A DNA stretch of 64,000 bases, from contig CBDAVM010000001.1 in NCBI GenBank assembly GCA_965200895.1, positions 1,984,001 through 2,048,000 on the forward strand, read 5' to 3'. The stretch is from WTFV01 sp965200895 (GTDB taxonomy: Bacteria > Acidobacteriota > Vicinamibacteria > Vicinamibacterales > UBA8438). This document shows positions 26,351 through 34,960 of this stretch, piece after piece. The translations under genes were made by a program, and so were the position numbers. Each line of letters begins with the position of its first letter. The stretch's first letter is position 1. The notes beneath the pieces were generated by a model. The model made no database searches, was not told the origin of the DNA, and saw nothing but the letters and a program-made list of their open reading frames with translations.

Positions 26351-26580
26351 ATGGCGGTGCAAAGGAAATTTGTCGCCCTCCTTCCGGGTATTGCCTTGCT
26401 CTTCGGTTCCCGGGGGGCTGGCAAGAGCACATGGCTGCGGGCGGCTTTCCCGACCGTGGTCCGGGCCGATCTGCCGGCCTCGGCGCGGCAGCGGCTGTAC
26501 GCGGCGCGGCCGGAGCGCCTGCGGGAGCCGGTCGCGGCCCCGGCCGCCGACGACATCGTGATCCGTCATCCGCCGCGTCG
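26351..26580 (+). pseudogene. N-terminal fragment of a DUF4143-type AAA ATPase
   Basis: ATG at 26351 opens MAVQRKFVALLPGIALLFGS then RGAGKSTWLRAAFPTVVRAD, the P-loop region of the AAA_14/DUF4143 ATPases, but the match ends after about 70 residues (ADDIVI). The frame then runs on without a stop into the exonuclease-phosphatase gene. A CATAAT -10-like box (26335-26340) sits 10 bp before the ATG. The Walker B motif, sensor residues and DUF4143 are missing, so this is a truncated gene fused in frame to its neighbour. Confidence 0.6.
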
Positions 26581-26596
26581 GACCCCCAGGGCGAGC

Positions 26597-27454
26597 GTGA
26601 TTCCGCTGTCCGTGTTCCTGTTCATCGCGCCCGCGGTGGTGTTGAACGCGCAGGACGAAGCCTCGCCGCTCACCGTCATGACCTTCAACATCCGCACGTC
26701 GGGCGGCAACGACGGCGACAACGGCTGGGTGCACCGGCGCGCGCTGGTCGCGAAGACCATCGAGCGCCGCGCCCCGGACGTCGCCGGCCTGCAGGAGGTG
26801 CTCGACGAGCAGGTCGAGTACCTGGCCGCCGCCCTGCCCGACTACCGCTGGCTCGGCGCCGACCGCGGCCTGAACGGCGGCGCCGGCCTCAGCGAGTACA
26901 CGCCGCTCTTCTACCGCCGCGACGCGCTGATCCCCATCGGGTCCGGCACCTTCTGGCTCTCGTCCAACCCGGATGGGCCGACCGGAAGAGGCTGGCGCCG
27001 CAACGTCTCCCGCATCGTCACCTGGGCGCGCTTCCACCACCGCGAGAGCGGGCGTCGGCTCCACGTCTTCAACACCCACCTGACGCTGCGCCGCGGGCCG
27101 CGGCAGATCGACTCGGCGGCGACGATCGCCGCGCGCGTCGCGGCCCTGCCGACGGGGAGTGCGGTCGTGGTCACCGGCGACTTCAACGCGCTGGCCGAGG
27201 TCAGCGAGACGTGGCGGGCCGCGACCGGTCAGGGGTTGCGCGATGCCTGGCTTCTCGCTGACGAACGGATCGGGCCGCCGCGCACATCCCACGACTTCCG
27301 CCCGCCGGAGCTGGCCAACCCGGGGCGCATCGACTGGATCCTTGTCGGCGGCCCCCTCGGCGTACGGGCGGTGGAGACGATCGTCGACCACGACGAGGGC
27401 CGCTATCCATCTGACCACTACCCCGTCGTCGCACGCCTCGCGTTGGAGCCGTGA
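26597..27454 (+). CDS. Secreted endonuclease/exonuclease/phosphatase family protein
   Basis: A protein of about 285 residues from the proposed GTG at 26597, which begins a proper signal peptide (VIPLSVFLFIAPAVVLNAQ). The EEP motifs follow: VMTFNIRTSGG, GLQEVLDEQVEYL (metal Glu), FNTHLTLRRG, VVTGDFNALAE and a final PSDHYPVVARL. Such exported EEP proteins are usually phosphoesterases, not DNA repair enzymes. The frame is also open upstream to ATG 26351, so a 367-residue hybrid with an ATPase fragment is possible. I prefer the GTG because it places the leader at the N-terminus. Confidence 0.85.
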   Translation: MIPLSVFLFIAPAVVLNAQDEASPLTVMTFNIRTSGGNDGDNGWVHRRALVAKTIERRAPDVAGLQEVLDEQVEYLAAALPDYRWLGADRGLNGGAGLSEYTPLFYRRDALIPIGSGTFWLSSNPDGPTGRGWRRNVSRIVTWARFHHRESGRRLHVFNTHLTLRRGPRQIDSAATIAARVAALPTGSAVVVTGDFNALAEVSETWRAATGQGLRDAWLLADERIGPPRTSHDFRPPELANPGRIDWILVGGPLGVRAVETIVDHDEGRYPSDHYPVVARLALEP

Positions 27455-27684
27455 GCTGGACACGGTCTGCCGTCCCGCTCGGAGCAGGCCCGGCATCGCG
27501 ACGTGCTCGCGCGCATCCGACAGGGGGCGCCGGACGATCTCGACGCTCCAGGGTTCGTACACGCCACCCTCTGGCGGCTTCGCCGCGCGCCTGGAGATCC
27601 GGCCGGCGCTTCGGCGTCGAGCGGGGCCTGCGGGCGCTCGGAAGAGCGTGAACAGGCGCTCGACGGGCGTCCTCCCCGACTGCC

Positions 27685-29043
27685 TCATGCCGCGAACGTC
27701 AGCAGGTAGAACAACCCCGTGCCCCCGAGCAGGAGCAGGCCCACCCAGGACAGGAGCAGCATCGCCCGACCCGGCCGGTGCTCGGGTGGCATCTCGTCCG
27801 AGCGCACCGCACGCAGGTTCAGATAGCCGAGCACCGGACTGGTCAGGAACGTGAGGGTGGTGGCGAAGTCGATCATCGTCGTCAGGTTGCCGATGAACAG
27901 GGACAGGACCACCAGGGTGACGAGCACCACGCCGGCGAGGCTCCACCAGTAGACCGGACCGCCCGCCGGGGGCGCGGTGATCCCCGGCGCATCGGCCGGC
28001 CACCTGTCGCCGCGCCCGCCCACCGCGGGGGGCGTGGCGGTCCGCCGCGCGCGCAGCACCAGCAGGGAGCGCTCGATGGCCCGCGGCCCGCCGTCGAGCA
28101 CGGTCAGCGCGGTCGACAGCATCGTGGTCACCACCGCCGCCAGCACCACCGGCCGGGTCCAGGCGCCGAGGGTCGCGCTGTACAGGTCGACGAGCTGGGT
28201 GGAGAACAGCGGCCCCTGCGGGGAGAACGTCTCCCCGGAGCCGAACATCACCCCCGCGCCCAGCGCCAGGAAGGCGAACGCCAGCACCCCGGTGCCGATG
28301 TAGCCGACGGCGAAGTCCTGCCGCGCCGTCTCGACGGTACAGGGGCGGCCCACCGCGTCGTTCTTCGCCAGGGTCCACAGCGAGCTCCAGACCGCGCTGT
28401 CGATCCCGGACGGCATCCAGCCGGCCAGGGCCAGCAGGAACACGAATGGAACGGCCGGGCCGATGGCGTCGGCGGGCCACAACGCCAGCGTCGACAGGTC
28501 GGCCCGCGGCAGACTGACCGCGGCGGCCAGCAGCGTCGACAGGGCCAGCAGCGCCACGATCAGCTTGATGGACAGATCCAGCCCTCGGAAGCGACCCCAC
28601 CAGAGCAGCGCGGCGACCGGGGCCATGACCGCCACGGCCAGCGCCGGCAGCGGCCAGTCGAGGCCGAACGTGAAACCCGCCAGATACGCGGTGAACATCA
28701 CCACGGCCGGCGGGACGACGGCCATCGTCGACACCGTGATCGCCAGGTACAGCCACAACGCCCAGCGGCCGACGCGGGCGTAGCCCTCGATCAGGCTCTG
28801 TCCGGTGGCCGCGGCGTAGCGCGGCCCGTACTCGAAGAACGGGTACTTCAGAACCAGCGCGATCAGGATGACGCCGGCCAGCGCGAACCCGGCCGCTGCC
28901 CCGGCGCGGGTCGACTGCACCAGGTGCGAGACGCCGATGGCCGTGGCGGCCCACAGCAGGCCGGGACCGAACGCCGCCCGCAGCCGGCGTCCGGTCACTG
29001 CGGCCGGGAGTCCGAGAGGCGGTGTGGCCGCTGCACTCGACAT
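27685..29043 (-). CDS. NRAMP-family divalent metal transporter-like protein
   Basis: A polytopic protein of about 452 residues with 11-12 hydrophobic segments. FGPGLLWAATAIGVSHLVQS is the equivalent of the TM1 metal-site segment, where NRAMPs have DPGN; here the Asp/Asn are not evident, as in NRAMP-related carriers that do not move Mn/Fe. LKYPFFEYGPRYAAATGQSL follows. ATG 29043 has a GGAGGAGG ribosome site. A ~110-residue loop region near the middle is Pro/Gly-rich. The protein is likely a cation or other solute carrier of the Nramp superfamily; the substrate is uncertain because of the altered TM1. Confidence 0.75.
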   Translation of the reverse strand: MSSAAATPPLGLPAAVTGRRLRAAFGPGLLWAATAIGVSHLVQSTRAGAAAGFALAGVILIALVLKYPFFEYGPRYAAATGQSLIEGYARVGRWALWLYLAITVSTMAVVPPAVVMFTAYLAGFTFGLDWPLPALAVAVMAPVAALLWWGRFRGLDLSIKLIVALLALSTLLAAAVSLPRADLSTLALWPADAIGPAVPFVFLLALAGWMPSGIDSAVWSSLWTLAKNDAVGRPCTVETARQDFAVGYIGTGVLAFAFLALGAGVMFGSGETFSPQGPLFSTQLVDLYSATLGAWTRPVVLAAVVTTMLSTALTVLDGGPRAIERSLLVLRARRTATPPAVGGRGDRWPADAPGITAPPAGGPVYWWSLAGVVLVTLVVLSLFIGNLTTMIDFATTLTFLTSPVLGYLNLRAVRSDEMPPEHRPGRAMLLLSWVGLLLLGGTGLFYLLTFAA

Positions 29044-29070
29044 GCGATGCCTCCTCCTGCTCCCGCTGGC

Positions 29071-29180
29071 GGCGCTCCCGGATGACCGACGGTCCCGCGC
29101 GACATCCACCCGGCCATGATGATGCCCGTTGGGTACTTACGGTGGCGCTCCCGGACGACCGACGGGCCGCGCGACCCCGC
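29071..29180. repeat. Pair of ~36-bp repeats upstream of the NRAMP-like gene, 73 bp apart
   Basis: Units beginning at 29071 and 29144 share GGCGCTCCCGGAYGACCGAC followed by GGKCCGCGCGAC. They fill most of the gap between the transporter start and the cysteine dioxygenase stop. Confidence 0.75.
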
Positions 29181-29261
29181 GGCCACGCTGGACTTCTGTC
29201 CCGTTCCAGCAGCGCGCCGCTGTCGACGGGGCGCGCTGCGACTGCCCGGCGGCGCCCGCGC

Positions 29262-29825
29262 TCAGGCGTCGTAGGAGACCCGGCGCAGGGACCGCTCGTA
29301 CCAGCCGTTGCCGACCGGATCGAACGTGTTCATCTCCATCAATTCGCCGCCGAAGGCGTGGATGGTCAGACACGGCCGGTCGGTCAGGTCGTTGGTCAGG
29401 GCGTGGTACTCGAACGGCGGGATCAGGAAGTTCGCCTCGCCGGCGACCACGCGGTGCGACTCCACCGGCGCGAACCGGCAGCGGTGCGCCTCCTCCTTGA
29501 TCGGGGCGTACTGGGTCACTTCCAGCTCGCCCTCCAGGACCCCCTCGACGCTCCACAGGTTGGGGTGATCGTGGATCGGCGTCCCCTGTCCGGGCGCCCA
29601 CGCCAGCACCAGCACGGTGTAGCGGCGCGCGGGGTCGCGGTGCAGGAGCCGCCGCGCGTAGCGGTCGGAACGCGTGCTCCGGAACCGCTCGTCGAGCCGC
29701 AGCCGGCCGGGCTGCAGGATGTTCTCGATCTCGCTCTGTACCTGCCGGGTGATGGTCTCCACGTCCCCGGCGGCGACGGCCGCATCAAGCCGCCGCACCA
29801 GCTCGTCCGCTCCGATGGCGCTCAT
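29262..29825 (-). CDS. Cysteine dioxygenase type I-like protein
   Basis: A 187-residue cupin of the cysteine dioxygenase/PCO family. The iron ligands fit H85 and H87 (GTPIHDHPNLW) and H141 (PPFEYHALTN); GVLEGELEVTQY forms the first cupin strand set. These enzymes oxidise cysteine or related thiols to sulfinic acids with Fe(II) and O2. There is no leader, so it is cytosolic. The tail ends GWYERSLRRVSYDA. It lies alone between two repeat-bearing gaps; I see no sulfur-metabolism neighbours. Confidence 0.88.
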   Translation of the reverse strand: MSAIGADELVRRLDAAVAAGDVETITRQVQSEIENILQPGRLRLDERFRSTRSDRYARRLLHRDPARRYTVLVLAWAPGQGTPIHDHPNLWSVEGVLEGELEVTQYAPIKEEAHRCRFAPVESHRVVAGEANFLIPPFEYHALTNDLTDRPCLTIHAFGGELMEMNTFDPVGNGWYERSLRRVSYDA

Positions 29826-30069
29826 CGACGTCCTCCCGCACCGGCTGCGCCGCATCCGCGGGGCGACGTCCGCAGGTGCGGGCGCGCGCCGGTGCGCCGG
29901 TGCTGAAGGCAGTCTAAACTGACGACGCCAGCGATGCCGGCGATCGCGCCTCCCACAGGCGACCGCCAGCCCTGCCGGACTGTCATGCCCCGTTCCCAGC
30001 GGGGCGCCGGGCCACGGCGCCGGAGCGCGACGGAATCGACGCGCGGAGCGCGTTGCTGCGTACCGCCGC

Positions 30070-30281
30070 GACGCAAGTCTGCGCGTGCGTAGACCGGGCA
30101 CTACGGCTCGGACGCCATCGCCGGCGTGATGACGCAAGTCCCGCGCGTGCGGAGGCCGAGATCCTCCAGTTCTCCCGAACGCATCCGCGATGGCTCAGTC
30201 CGCGCGTGCATGGACCGAGCCAGCTCGGCGGCGGCGAGAGCGTCGCGGTCGGCGCTCAGTCCGCGCGTGCATGGACCGAGC
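30070..30281. repeat. Four-unit ~61-bp degenerate tandem array with palindromic core
   Basis: An AGTC-anchored core recurs at 30076, 30137, 30197 and 30258 (steps 61, 60, 61). The two best units, starting at 30193 and 30254, are the same 28-bp sequence with arms GCTC/GAGC and GTCC/GGAC. The stop codon of the amidohydrolase gene (30256-30258) lies inside the last unit. The interval 29826-30069 shows no gene. Spacers are not CRISPR-like and no cas gene is present. Confidence 0.75.
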
Positions 30282-32010
30282 GGCCGCGCGAGAACGTCTC
30301 GACCACCGCGATATGCTCGATCGTCGCCGGGTCGGCCTCCAGCGGGTTCTCCGCGAGGATCACCAGATCCGCCTGCTTGCCGATGGTGATCGAACCCTTC
30401 GTGTCTTCCTCGAAGTACTGGTACGCAGCGCCGAGGGTGACCGCGTGCAGCGCCTCCCGCACCGTGGCGCGCTGGTGCGGACCGAGCACGTGTCCGCTGC
30501 GGGTCTTCCGGTTCACGGTGATGGAGACCAGCCGCAGGATGTCCGGCGGGACAATGGGTGCGTCGTTGTGCACGGTGAAGCGCACGCCGCGCTCGATCGC
30601 CCAGCGGACGGGGCTGACGTTGTTGCCGCGCTCTTCGCCGAAGCTGCGCCGGTGCCAGTCGCCCCAGAAGAAGGCGTGGGCCGAGAAGAACGACGGCACG
30701 ACCCGCAGGGCGGCGGCGCGGTCGAGCTGGTCCGCCCGCATGAGCTGGGCGTGGATGATCACGGCGCGGTGGTCGGGCATCGGCTCCCGGCCGGCGACGG
30801 CGGCCTCCACGCCGTCCAGCATCAGATCGATGGCCGCGTCGCCGTTGGCGTGGACGATGATCGGTACGCCGCGCCGGATGAGCTGCGCGGCCCCGGCGCG
30901 GTACGCGTCCGGGTCCAGCGTGCCGTAGGCGCGGTAGTCGGCGGGCGCCCCGGGCGGCCCCTCGGCGTACGGCTCGGTGACCCAGGCGGTGCGGCCCTGC
31001 GGCGAGCCGTCGAGGCTGAACTTGACGCCCGCGACCCGGAGTCCGCCGCGGTAGTCCGGTTCGTGGACCGCGCGTTCGGCGTCCGCCAGCGTGCGGAAGC
31101 GGGGAAACACCGCCACGTCCGCCCGGAACGGCGCCTCGGCGGCGGCGGCGCGCAGCGCCGCGACGGTCTCCCAACCGGTGGAGCCGTCCTGCACCGTGGT
31201 GATGCCGTGGCGCAGGTGCTCGCCGATGGCGCGGCGGGCCAGCGCGCCGGTCTGCTGCGGGGTCGGAGCGAACAGTCCTCCCGCGGCGACGAGTCCGCCC
31301 GCCGTCTCCTCCAGCACCCCGTCCGGCTCGCGCGAACCGGGGTGGCGGCGGATATGCCCGCCGGGCGGGTCCGGCGTGTCCGCCGTGACGCCGGCGGCGG
31401 CCAGCGCGGCCGAGTTGGCCGCGCGCAGGTGCCCGGAGACGTGGGTCAGCACGATCCGGTGTTCGGTCGAGGCGCGGTCGAGGTCGTCGCGCGTGGGATG
31501 CCGCCCTTCGGCGAGCAGCGAGTCGTCGTAGCCGCTGCCGGATACGACGCCGCCCGGCGGGATATCCCGCTTGGCGATCCACGCCCGGATCCGCTGCACG
31601 ATGTCGTCGATGTTGCGCACATCGCCCACCGGCGGCGGGTGGAGCGCCAGCGCGTCGAGGCTCCGCCCCACCGCGAGGAAGTGTCCGTGCGCGTCGATGA
31701 AGCCCGGCAGCAGCGCGCGGTCGCCGAGCTCGACCAGCCGCGTCGTCTCGCCCCGCAGCGGCAGGATCTCGTCGCGGGTTCCCGCGGCGGCGATCGTCTC
31801 GCCCCGCACGGCCACGGCCTCGACCTTCGGCCGCTCCGGGTCCATGGTGACGATGTGGCGGCCGACGAACACGATGTCCGCCGGAAGTTCGGCGCCGGGC
31901 GTCTGCGCGGTCGCGAGTCCGGCGCTCACCAGAGCGGCGCTCATGGCGCACAGGCAGGATCGCGCCCAGACGATCGCCGCGGCCCAACTCGGCGTGGATT
32001 CGCGCAGCAT
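30256..32010 (-). CDS. Secreted amidohydrolase family protein (YtcJ-like)
   Basis: A 584-residue metal-dependent amidohydrolase of the amidohydrolase_3/YtcJ group with a signal peptide (CAMSAALVSAGLATAQ). Motifs include GFIDAHGHFLAVG (HxH metal site), VHANGDAAIDLML, an SDxP-region equivalent TVHNDAPIVPPD and DLVILAENPLEADP near the C-terminus. The last residues (RSVHARAD) and the stop are encoded by the 61-bp repeat array, so the native C-terminus may have been replaced. I chose ATG 32010 (after GGAGGGGAA) over the TTG 24 bp upstream. It likely hydrolyses amide-type compounds in the periplasm. Confidence 0.9.
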   Translation of the reverse strand: MLRESTPSWAAAIVWARSCLCAMSAALVSAGLATAQTPGAELPADIVFVGRHIVTMDPERPKVEAVAVRGETIAAAGTRDEILPLRGETTRLVELGDRALLPGFIDAHGHFLAVGRSLDALALHPPPVGDVRNIDDIVQRIRAWIAKRDIPPGGVVSGSGYDDSLLAEGRHPTRDDLDRASTEHRIVLTHVSGHLRAANSAALAAAGVTADTPDPPGGHIRRHPGSREPDGVLEETAGGLVAAGGLFAPTPQQTGALARRAIGEHLRHGITTVQDGSTGWETVAALRAAAAEAPFRADVAVFPRFRTLADAERAVHEPDYRGGLRVAGVKFSLDGSPQGRTAWVTEPYAEGPPGAPADYRAYGTLDPDAYRAGAAQLIRRGVPIIVHANGDAAIDLMLDGVEAAVAGREPMPDHRAVIIHAQLMRADQLDRAAALRVVPSFFSAHAFFWGDWHRRSFGEERGNNVSPVRWAIERGVRFTVHNDAPIVPPDILRLVSITVNRKTRSGHVLGPHQRATVREALHAVTLGAAYQYFEEDTKGSITIGKQADLVILAENPLEADPATIEHIAVVETFSRGRSVHARAD

Positions 32011-32050
32011 TTCCCCTCCGTCGTTCCGAAGCAACGTTCCCCGGGCGCGG

Positions 32051-32443
32051 TCAGAACGTTTTCAGGTCGACCCGGTTCACCTTCACCAGGCGGTGGCCCA
32101 CCAGGTCGACGACCGCCTGCGCCTGTTCGAGCGGGATGTAGCCGAGGAGCGGCTCGTACTGGCCGTCGGCCGGTTCCATCCCGATGAAGAGCGCCTCGGT
32201 CAGGACCGGCCGAAAGCCGGCGATGCGCAGCAGGATCGGCCCGCAGATGTCGCCGCGGACCACGGCCTGGGTGGCCGTCTCCACGTCGACCGTATCGAGC
32301 TGCGTCAGCGGTCCCAGCCGCTCCCGCCAAGCCGTCGGCAGCGTCAGGTACGCCGCACCGGTGTCGACCAAGCCGTCGCAGCGGATACGGAATCCGGCGT
32401 CAGTTCCGTTCTCGATCGTAGTCTCGGCGAGGATCCGGCCCAT
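32051..32443 (-). CDS. Clan AA aspartic protease-like protein
   Basis: A 130-residue single-domain retropepsin-like protein. LVDTGAAYLTLP carries the D-T-G catalytic motif and LLGYIPLEQAQAVVDLVGHR is the usual C-terminal hydrophobic block. Members form homodimers when active; many bacterial copies have unknown roles and are sometimes linked to toxin-antitoxin loci. No leader is present. ATG 32443 has GGAGG five bases upstream; ATG 32455 is an in-frame alternative. It precedes the amidohydrolase gene by about 40 bp on the same strand. Confidence 0.88.
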   Translation of the reverse strand: MGRILAETTIENGTDAGFRIRCDGLVDTGAAYLTLPTAWRERLGPLTQLDTVDVETATQAVVRGDICGPILLRIAGFRPVLTEALFIGMEPADGQYEPLLGYIPLEQAQAVVDLVGHRLVKVNRVDLKTF

Positions 32444-32515
32444 GAAGGCCTCCATCCGATGCTATCACCCCGTCTCGGCGCCAGCCTGCATCGACCCGGA
32501 CTCCCCAACAGGCCA

Positions 32516-33586
32516 TCAGCGCGCCACCTTGTCCGCGTGCGTTGCCGGCCCGCCCGTCCGCAAGGGCGACGCGGGCAGCTTCGCGTCGAGGAACGCCAGC
32601 ACGCGCTGCAGATACCTCTCCGGGACGGCTCTCGACACCCGATCGTGGCGGGCGCCGGGGACGATCCACAGGTCGTGGAGGGCGGGTCCGGCCGCGGCGG
32701 CGAGGCGTCGGGCGTGGTCGACCGGGACGAGCCCGTCGGCCTCCCCGTGGACGACGAACAGGGAGTCGGGCGGCAGGGCGGCTACCACGTCCACCGGGCT
32801 CGCCAGCGTCGTGTCGACGCCGAACAGGGTCCGCGCGAAGAACAGGATCGGCGGGTTGAAGAAGCCGGGCAGGCCGCTCGCCCGCGGCAGCTCCCGGTCC
32901 AGCAGATCGTCCAGGCGGGCGAAGCTGCTGTCGGCGACGATGGCCCGCGCGTCGAGTGCGGCCCCGGCCAGCAGGACGGTGGCGGCGCCCATCGAGTGCG
33001 CCCAGAAACCCGTCCGGTCCGGCGTGAACCCGCGGTCGGCAAGGTGGGCGACGGCGCCCAGCACGTCGCGCTGCTCGGCCCATCCCAGGGTGTAGCGCAG
33101 GCCGCCGGACTCCCCGTGCGCGCGGAAGTCGAACAGCAGCGCTTTGTAGCCGGCGGCGACCAGCGCCGCGCCGTGGGACACGAGTTCGCCGTCGTCGCCG
33201 GTGCGGGTCGAGTTGCGGCCGTGGACGACGGCCACGACGCGGTCGCTGCCGGTGGCCGGCAGGAACCACCCGCGCAGCGGGATCCCGTCGCCGGCGCTCG
33301 GGAAGGTGACTTTCTCGTAGGCCAGGTCGAAGGCGTCCGGCGACGACGCCAGGGCGCGTCGATGGGGTTTCGTCAGCGTCTCGGCCACGACGAGCGAGAC
33401 GCCGGCCCAGGCAGCCAGCGCCAGGATGACGACGGCCGACAGACCGATGAGCAGGCGCCGGCGCGATGGGTTCGACGATCGAACCCCGTGCCGCGCCGCT
33501 TCCCGATGCCGGTTCCGGACCGGGGCGCGCCGGTCCCCGGCGGTGTTCCGGCCGTCGTATGTACCCTCCGGCATCCCGATCTCCAT
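32516..33586 (-). CDS. Membrane-anchored alpha/beta hydrolase (serine)
   Basis: A 356-residue protein with a ~45-residue basic N-terminus, one membrane anchor (LLIGLSAVVILALAAWAGVS) and an alpha/beta hydrolase body: VVHGRNSTRTGDDGEL oxyanion segment, LLFDFRAHGESGG, nucleophile elbow FWAHSMGAATVLL, acid in VVHGEADGLVP and histidine in VPGARHDR. It belongs to the same BEM46-like group as the 25310 gene but is longer. Transcription is shared in direction with the aspartic protease and amidohydrolase genes. The substrate is unknown. Confidence 0.9.
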   Translation of the reverse strand: MEIGMPEGTYDGRNTAGDRRAPVRNRHREAARHGVRSSNPSRRRLLIGLSAVVILALAAWAGVSLVVAETLTKPHRRALASSPDAFDLAYEKVTFPSAGDGIPLRGWFLPATGSDRVVAVVHGRNSTRTGDDGELVSHGAALVAAGYKALLFDFRAHGESGGLRYTLGWAEQRDVLGAVAHLADRGFTPDRTGFWAHSMGAATVLLAGAALDARAIVADSSFARLDDLLDRELPRASGLPGFFNPPILFFARTLFGVDTTLASPVDVVAALPPDSLFVVHGEADGLVPVDHARRLAAAAGPALHDLWIVPGARHDRVSRAVPERYLQRVLAFLDAKLPASPLRTGGPATHADKVAR

Positions 33587-33807
33587 TTCTCTCCGCGCCC
33601 ACCGTCCGGGTCCGATGCCTGGCCGCCGCGCATGACAGGCTCCGAGTCCCCGGCAGCGGCGACGATGCCGTTCTCACGACTCCGGATTCTGCGCCTGCGG
33701 CGCGGATCGCGCCGCAGTGGCGGGTCGCGACGCCTCGGCCGCCGCGGCCCGACGCGCGTGGGACGGGCGCATTCGCCGCCGCTCCGGCCACGTGCTGCGG
33801 CACGATA

Positions 33808-34926
33808 TCAGAGTGGCGCGAGTACGCCGAGATCCGCCCGTTCGGCCGCCGCGAGGGCGGCGCCGGCGATGGCGATGTCCTGCGCCGCGTTGCCGACGGA
33901 CTTGAACAGCGTACAGTCATGGTCCCTGCGCCCGCCCGGCGCGTCGCGGTTCACGATCTCGCCGAGTTCGGCGTCGATGACGTCACGGTCGACGAGGCCG
34001 GATTCCAGCGCCACGACGAGATCGCCGGCTTCCTGCCACGCCGCCGCACGCTGATCGACGACCACGCGGGCGCGCCGCACCACGTCGGCGGGGACCTCCT
34101 GCATGTCGGGGCGGTAGGCGCCGACCGCGTTGATGTGCGCACCGGGCGCCAGGTGACTGGCATCGAATACCGGGTGCGCGCTGTCGGTGGCGGTCACGAC
34201 CAGCCGGGCGCCGTCGAGGGCGGCGGCGGGTTCGCGGACCGCGCGGACCGTCGGCGGCGCCGGGGAGGGTGCATCCCGTTCGGGAAGGAGCTTGTCTGCG
34301 CCGGCCTCCGACGCCGGCGCATCACCCCCGCTCGCGCCCCGCTCGCGCCCGGAGACGAGGGCGGCGGCGTCCGCGGACAGGCGGGCCGCCAGGCGTTCGG
34401 CGCTCGCGCCCGACCGCGACACGATGCGCACCTCGCGCAGCCTGCGCGTCCGCGCGAGCAGTTCGATGTGCGCGCGCGCCTGGACGCCGGCACCGAAGAC
34501 GGCCAGCACGTCGGCGTCCGCATCCGCAAGCAGCTCCGTGGCGAGCGCGCTGCCGGCGGCGGTGCGGACCGCGGTCAGCGCCGCGCCGTCCAGCAGCGCG
34601 CGGGCGCGACCGGTCCCGGCGTCGAGCAGCAGCACGGCGCCCTGCACGGCGGGCCGCCCGCGGGCCGGGTTGTCCGGGAAGACCGACACCACCTTGGTCC
34701 CGAGCGCCGGCCGCCGGCCGAGGACGGCCGGCATCACGAGCATCAGGCCGCGGGCGGTCTCCAGATGGCTGCGGACCGGGACGGTGGCGGTGCCGCCCGA
34801 CAGTTCACCGAACGCGGTGCGCATGGCGTCGACGGCGTCGTGCGCCGTCAGCGCGCGGCGTACGTCGGCGGCGGAGAGAATCCGGATCGGCCGCAGGTCG
34901 TTCCCGGACCGAACGGTCGTCGTCAT
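33808..34926 (-). CDS. Ornithine cyclodeaminase/mu-crystallin family protein with palindrome-bearing insert
   Basis: A 372-residue NAD(P)-dependent protein of the OCD/mu-crystallin/ketimine reductase family: GGTATVPVRSHL, LMPAVLGRRPALGTKVVSVF-like substrate lobe, then the Rossmann motif AVFGAGVQARAHIELL. DQRAAAWQEAGDLVVAL and FKSVGNAAQDIAIA close the fold. Between AALVSG and PTVRAV is a ~30-residue stretch (RERGASGGDAPASEAGADK and on) that I do not expect in the family. It is encoded around a 25-base perfect palindrome (34297-34321). It may catalyse ornithine cyclisation, imine reduction or alanine dehydrogenation. The 220-bp gap towards the hydrolase gene holds no gene. Confidence 0.88.
   Translation of the reverse strand: MTTTVRSGNDLRPIRILSAADVRRALTAHDAVDAMRTAFGELSGGTATVPVRSHLETARGLMLVMPAVLGRRPALGTKVVSVFPDNPARGRPAVQGAVLLLDAGTGRARALLDGAALTAVRTAAGSALATELLADADADVLAVFGAGVQARAHIELLARTRRLREVRIVSRSGASAERLAARLSADAAALVSGRERGASGGDAPASEAGADKLLPERDAPSPAPPTVRAVREPAAALDGARLVVTATDSAHPVFDASHLAPGAHINAVGAYRPDMQEVPADVVRRARVVVDQRAAAWQEAGDLVVALESGLVDRDVIDAELGEIVNRDAPGGRRDHDCTLFKSVGNAAQDIAIAGAALAAAERADLGVLAPL
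34297..34321. repeat. Intragenic 9-bp-arm perfect palindrome
   Basis: TGCGCCGGC and GCCGGCGCA flank a 7-base loop inside the extra segment of the cyclodeaminase-like gene. It resembles a REP-type stem captured in a coding sequence. Confidence 0.7.
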
Positions 34927-34960
34927 CGGCGATCTGCCCTGCGCATCCCGCACCGCGCCA

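Noticed and set aside
27520..27680. Frames in the gap after the exonuclease-phosphatase gene, including a GCGGC-TTC-GCCGC hairpin
   Set aside because: No family match in any frame; the short hairpin is too weak to call a terminator.
30070..30281. Possible CRISPR array (28-bp repeats, ~33-bp spacers)
   Set aside because: Only four units, the first two strongly degenerate, the array overlaps a coding stop, and no cas gene is nearby. It fits the REP-like repeat class better.
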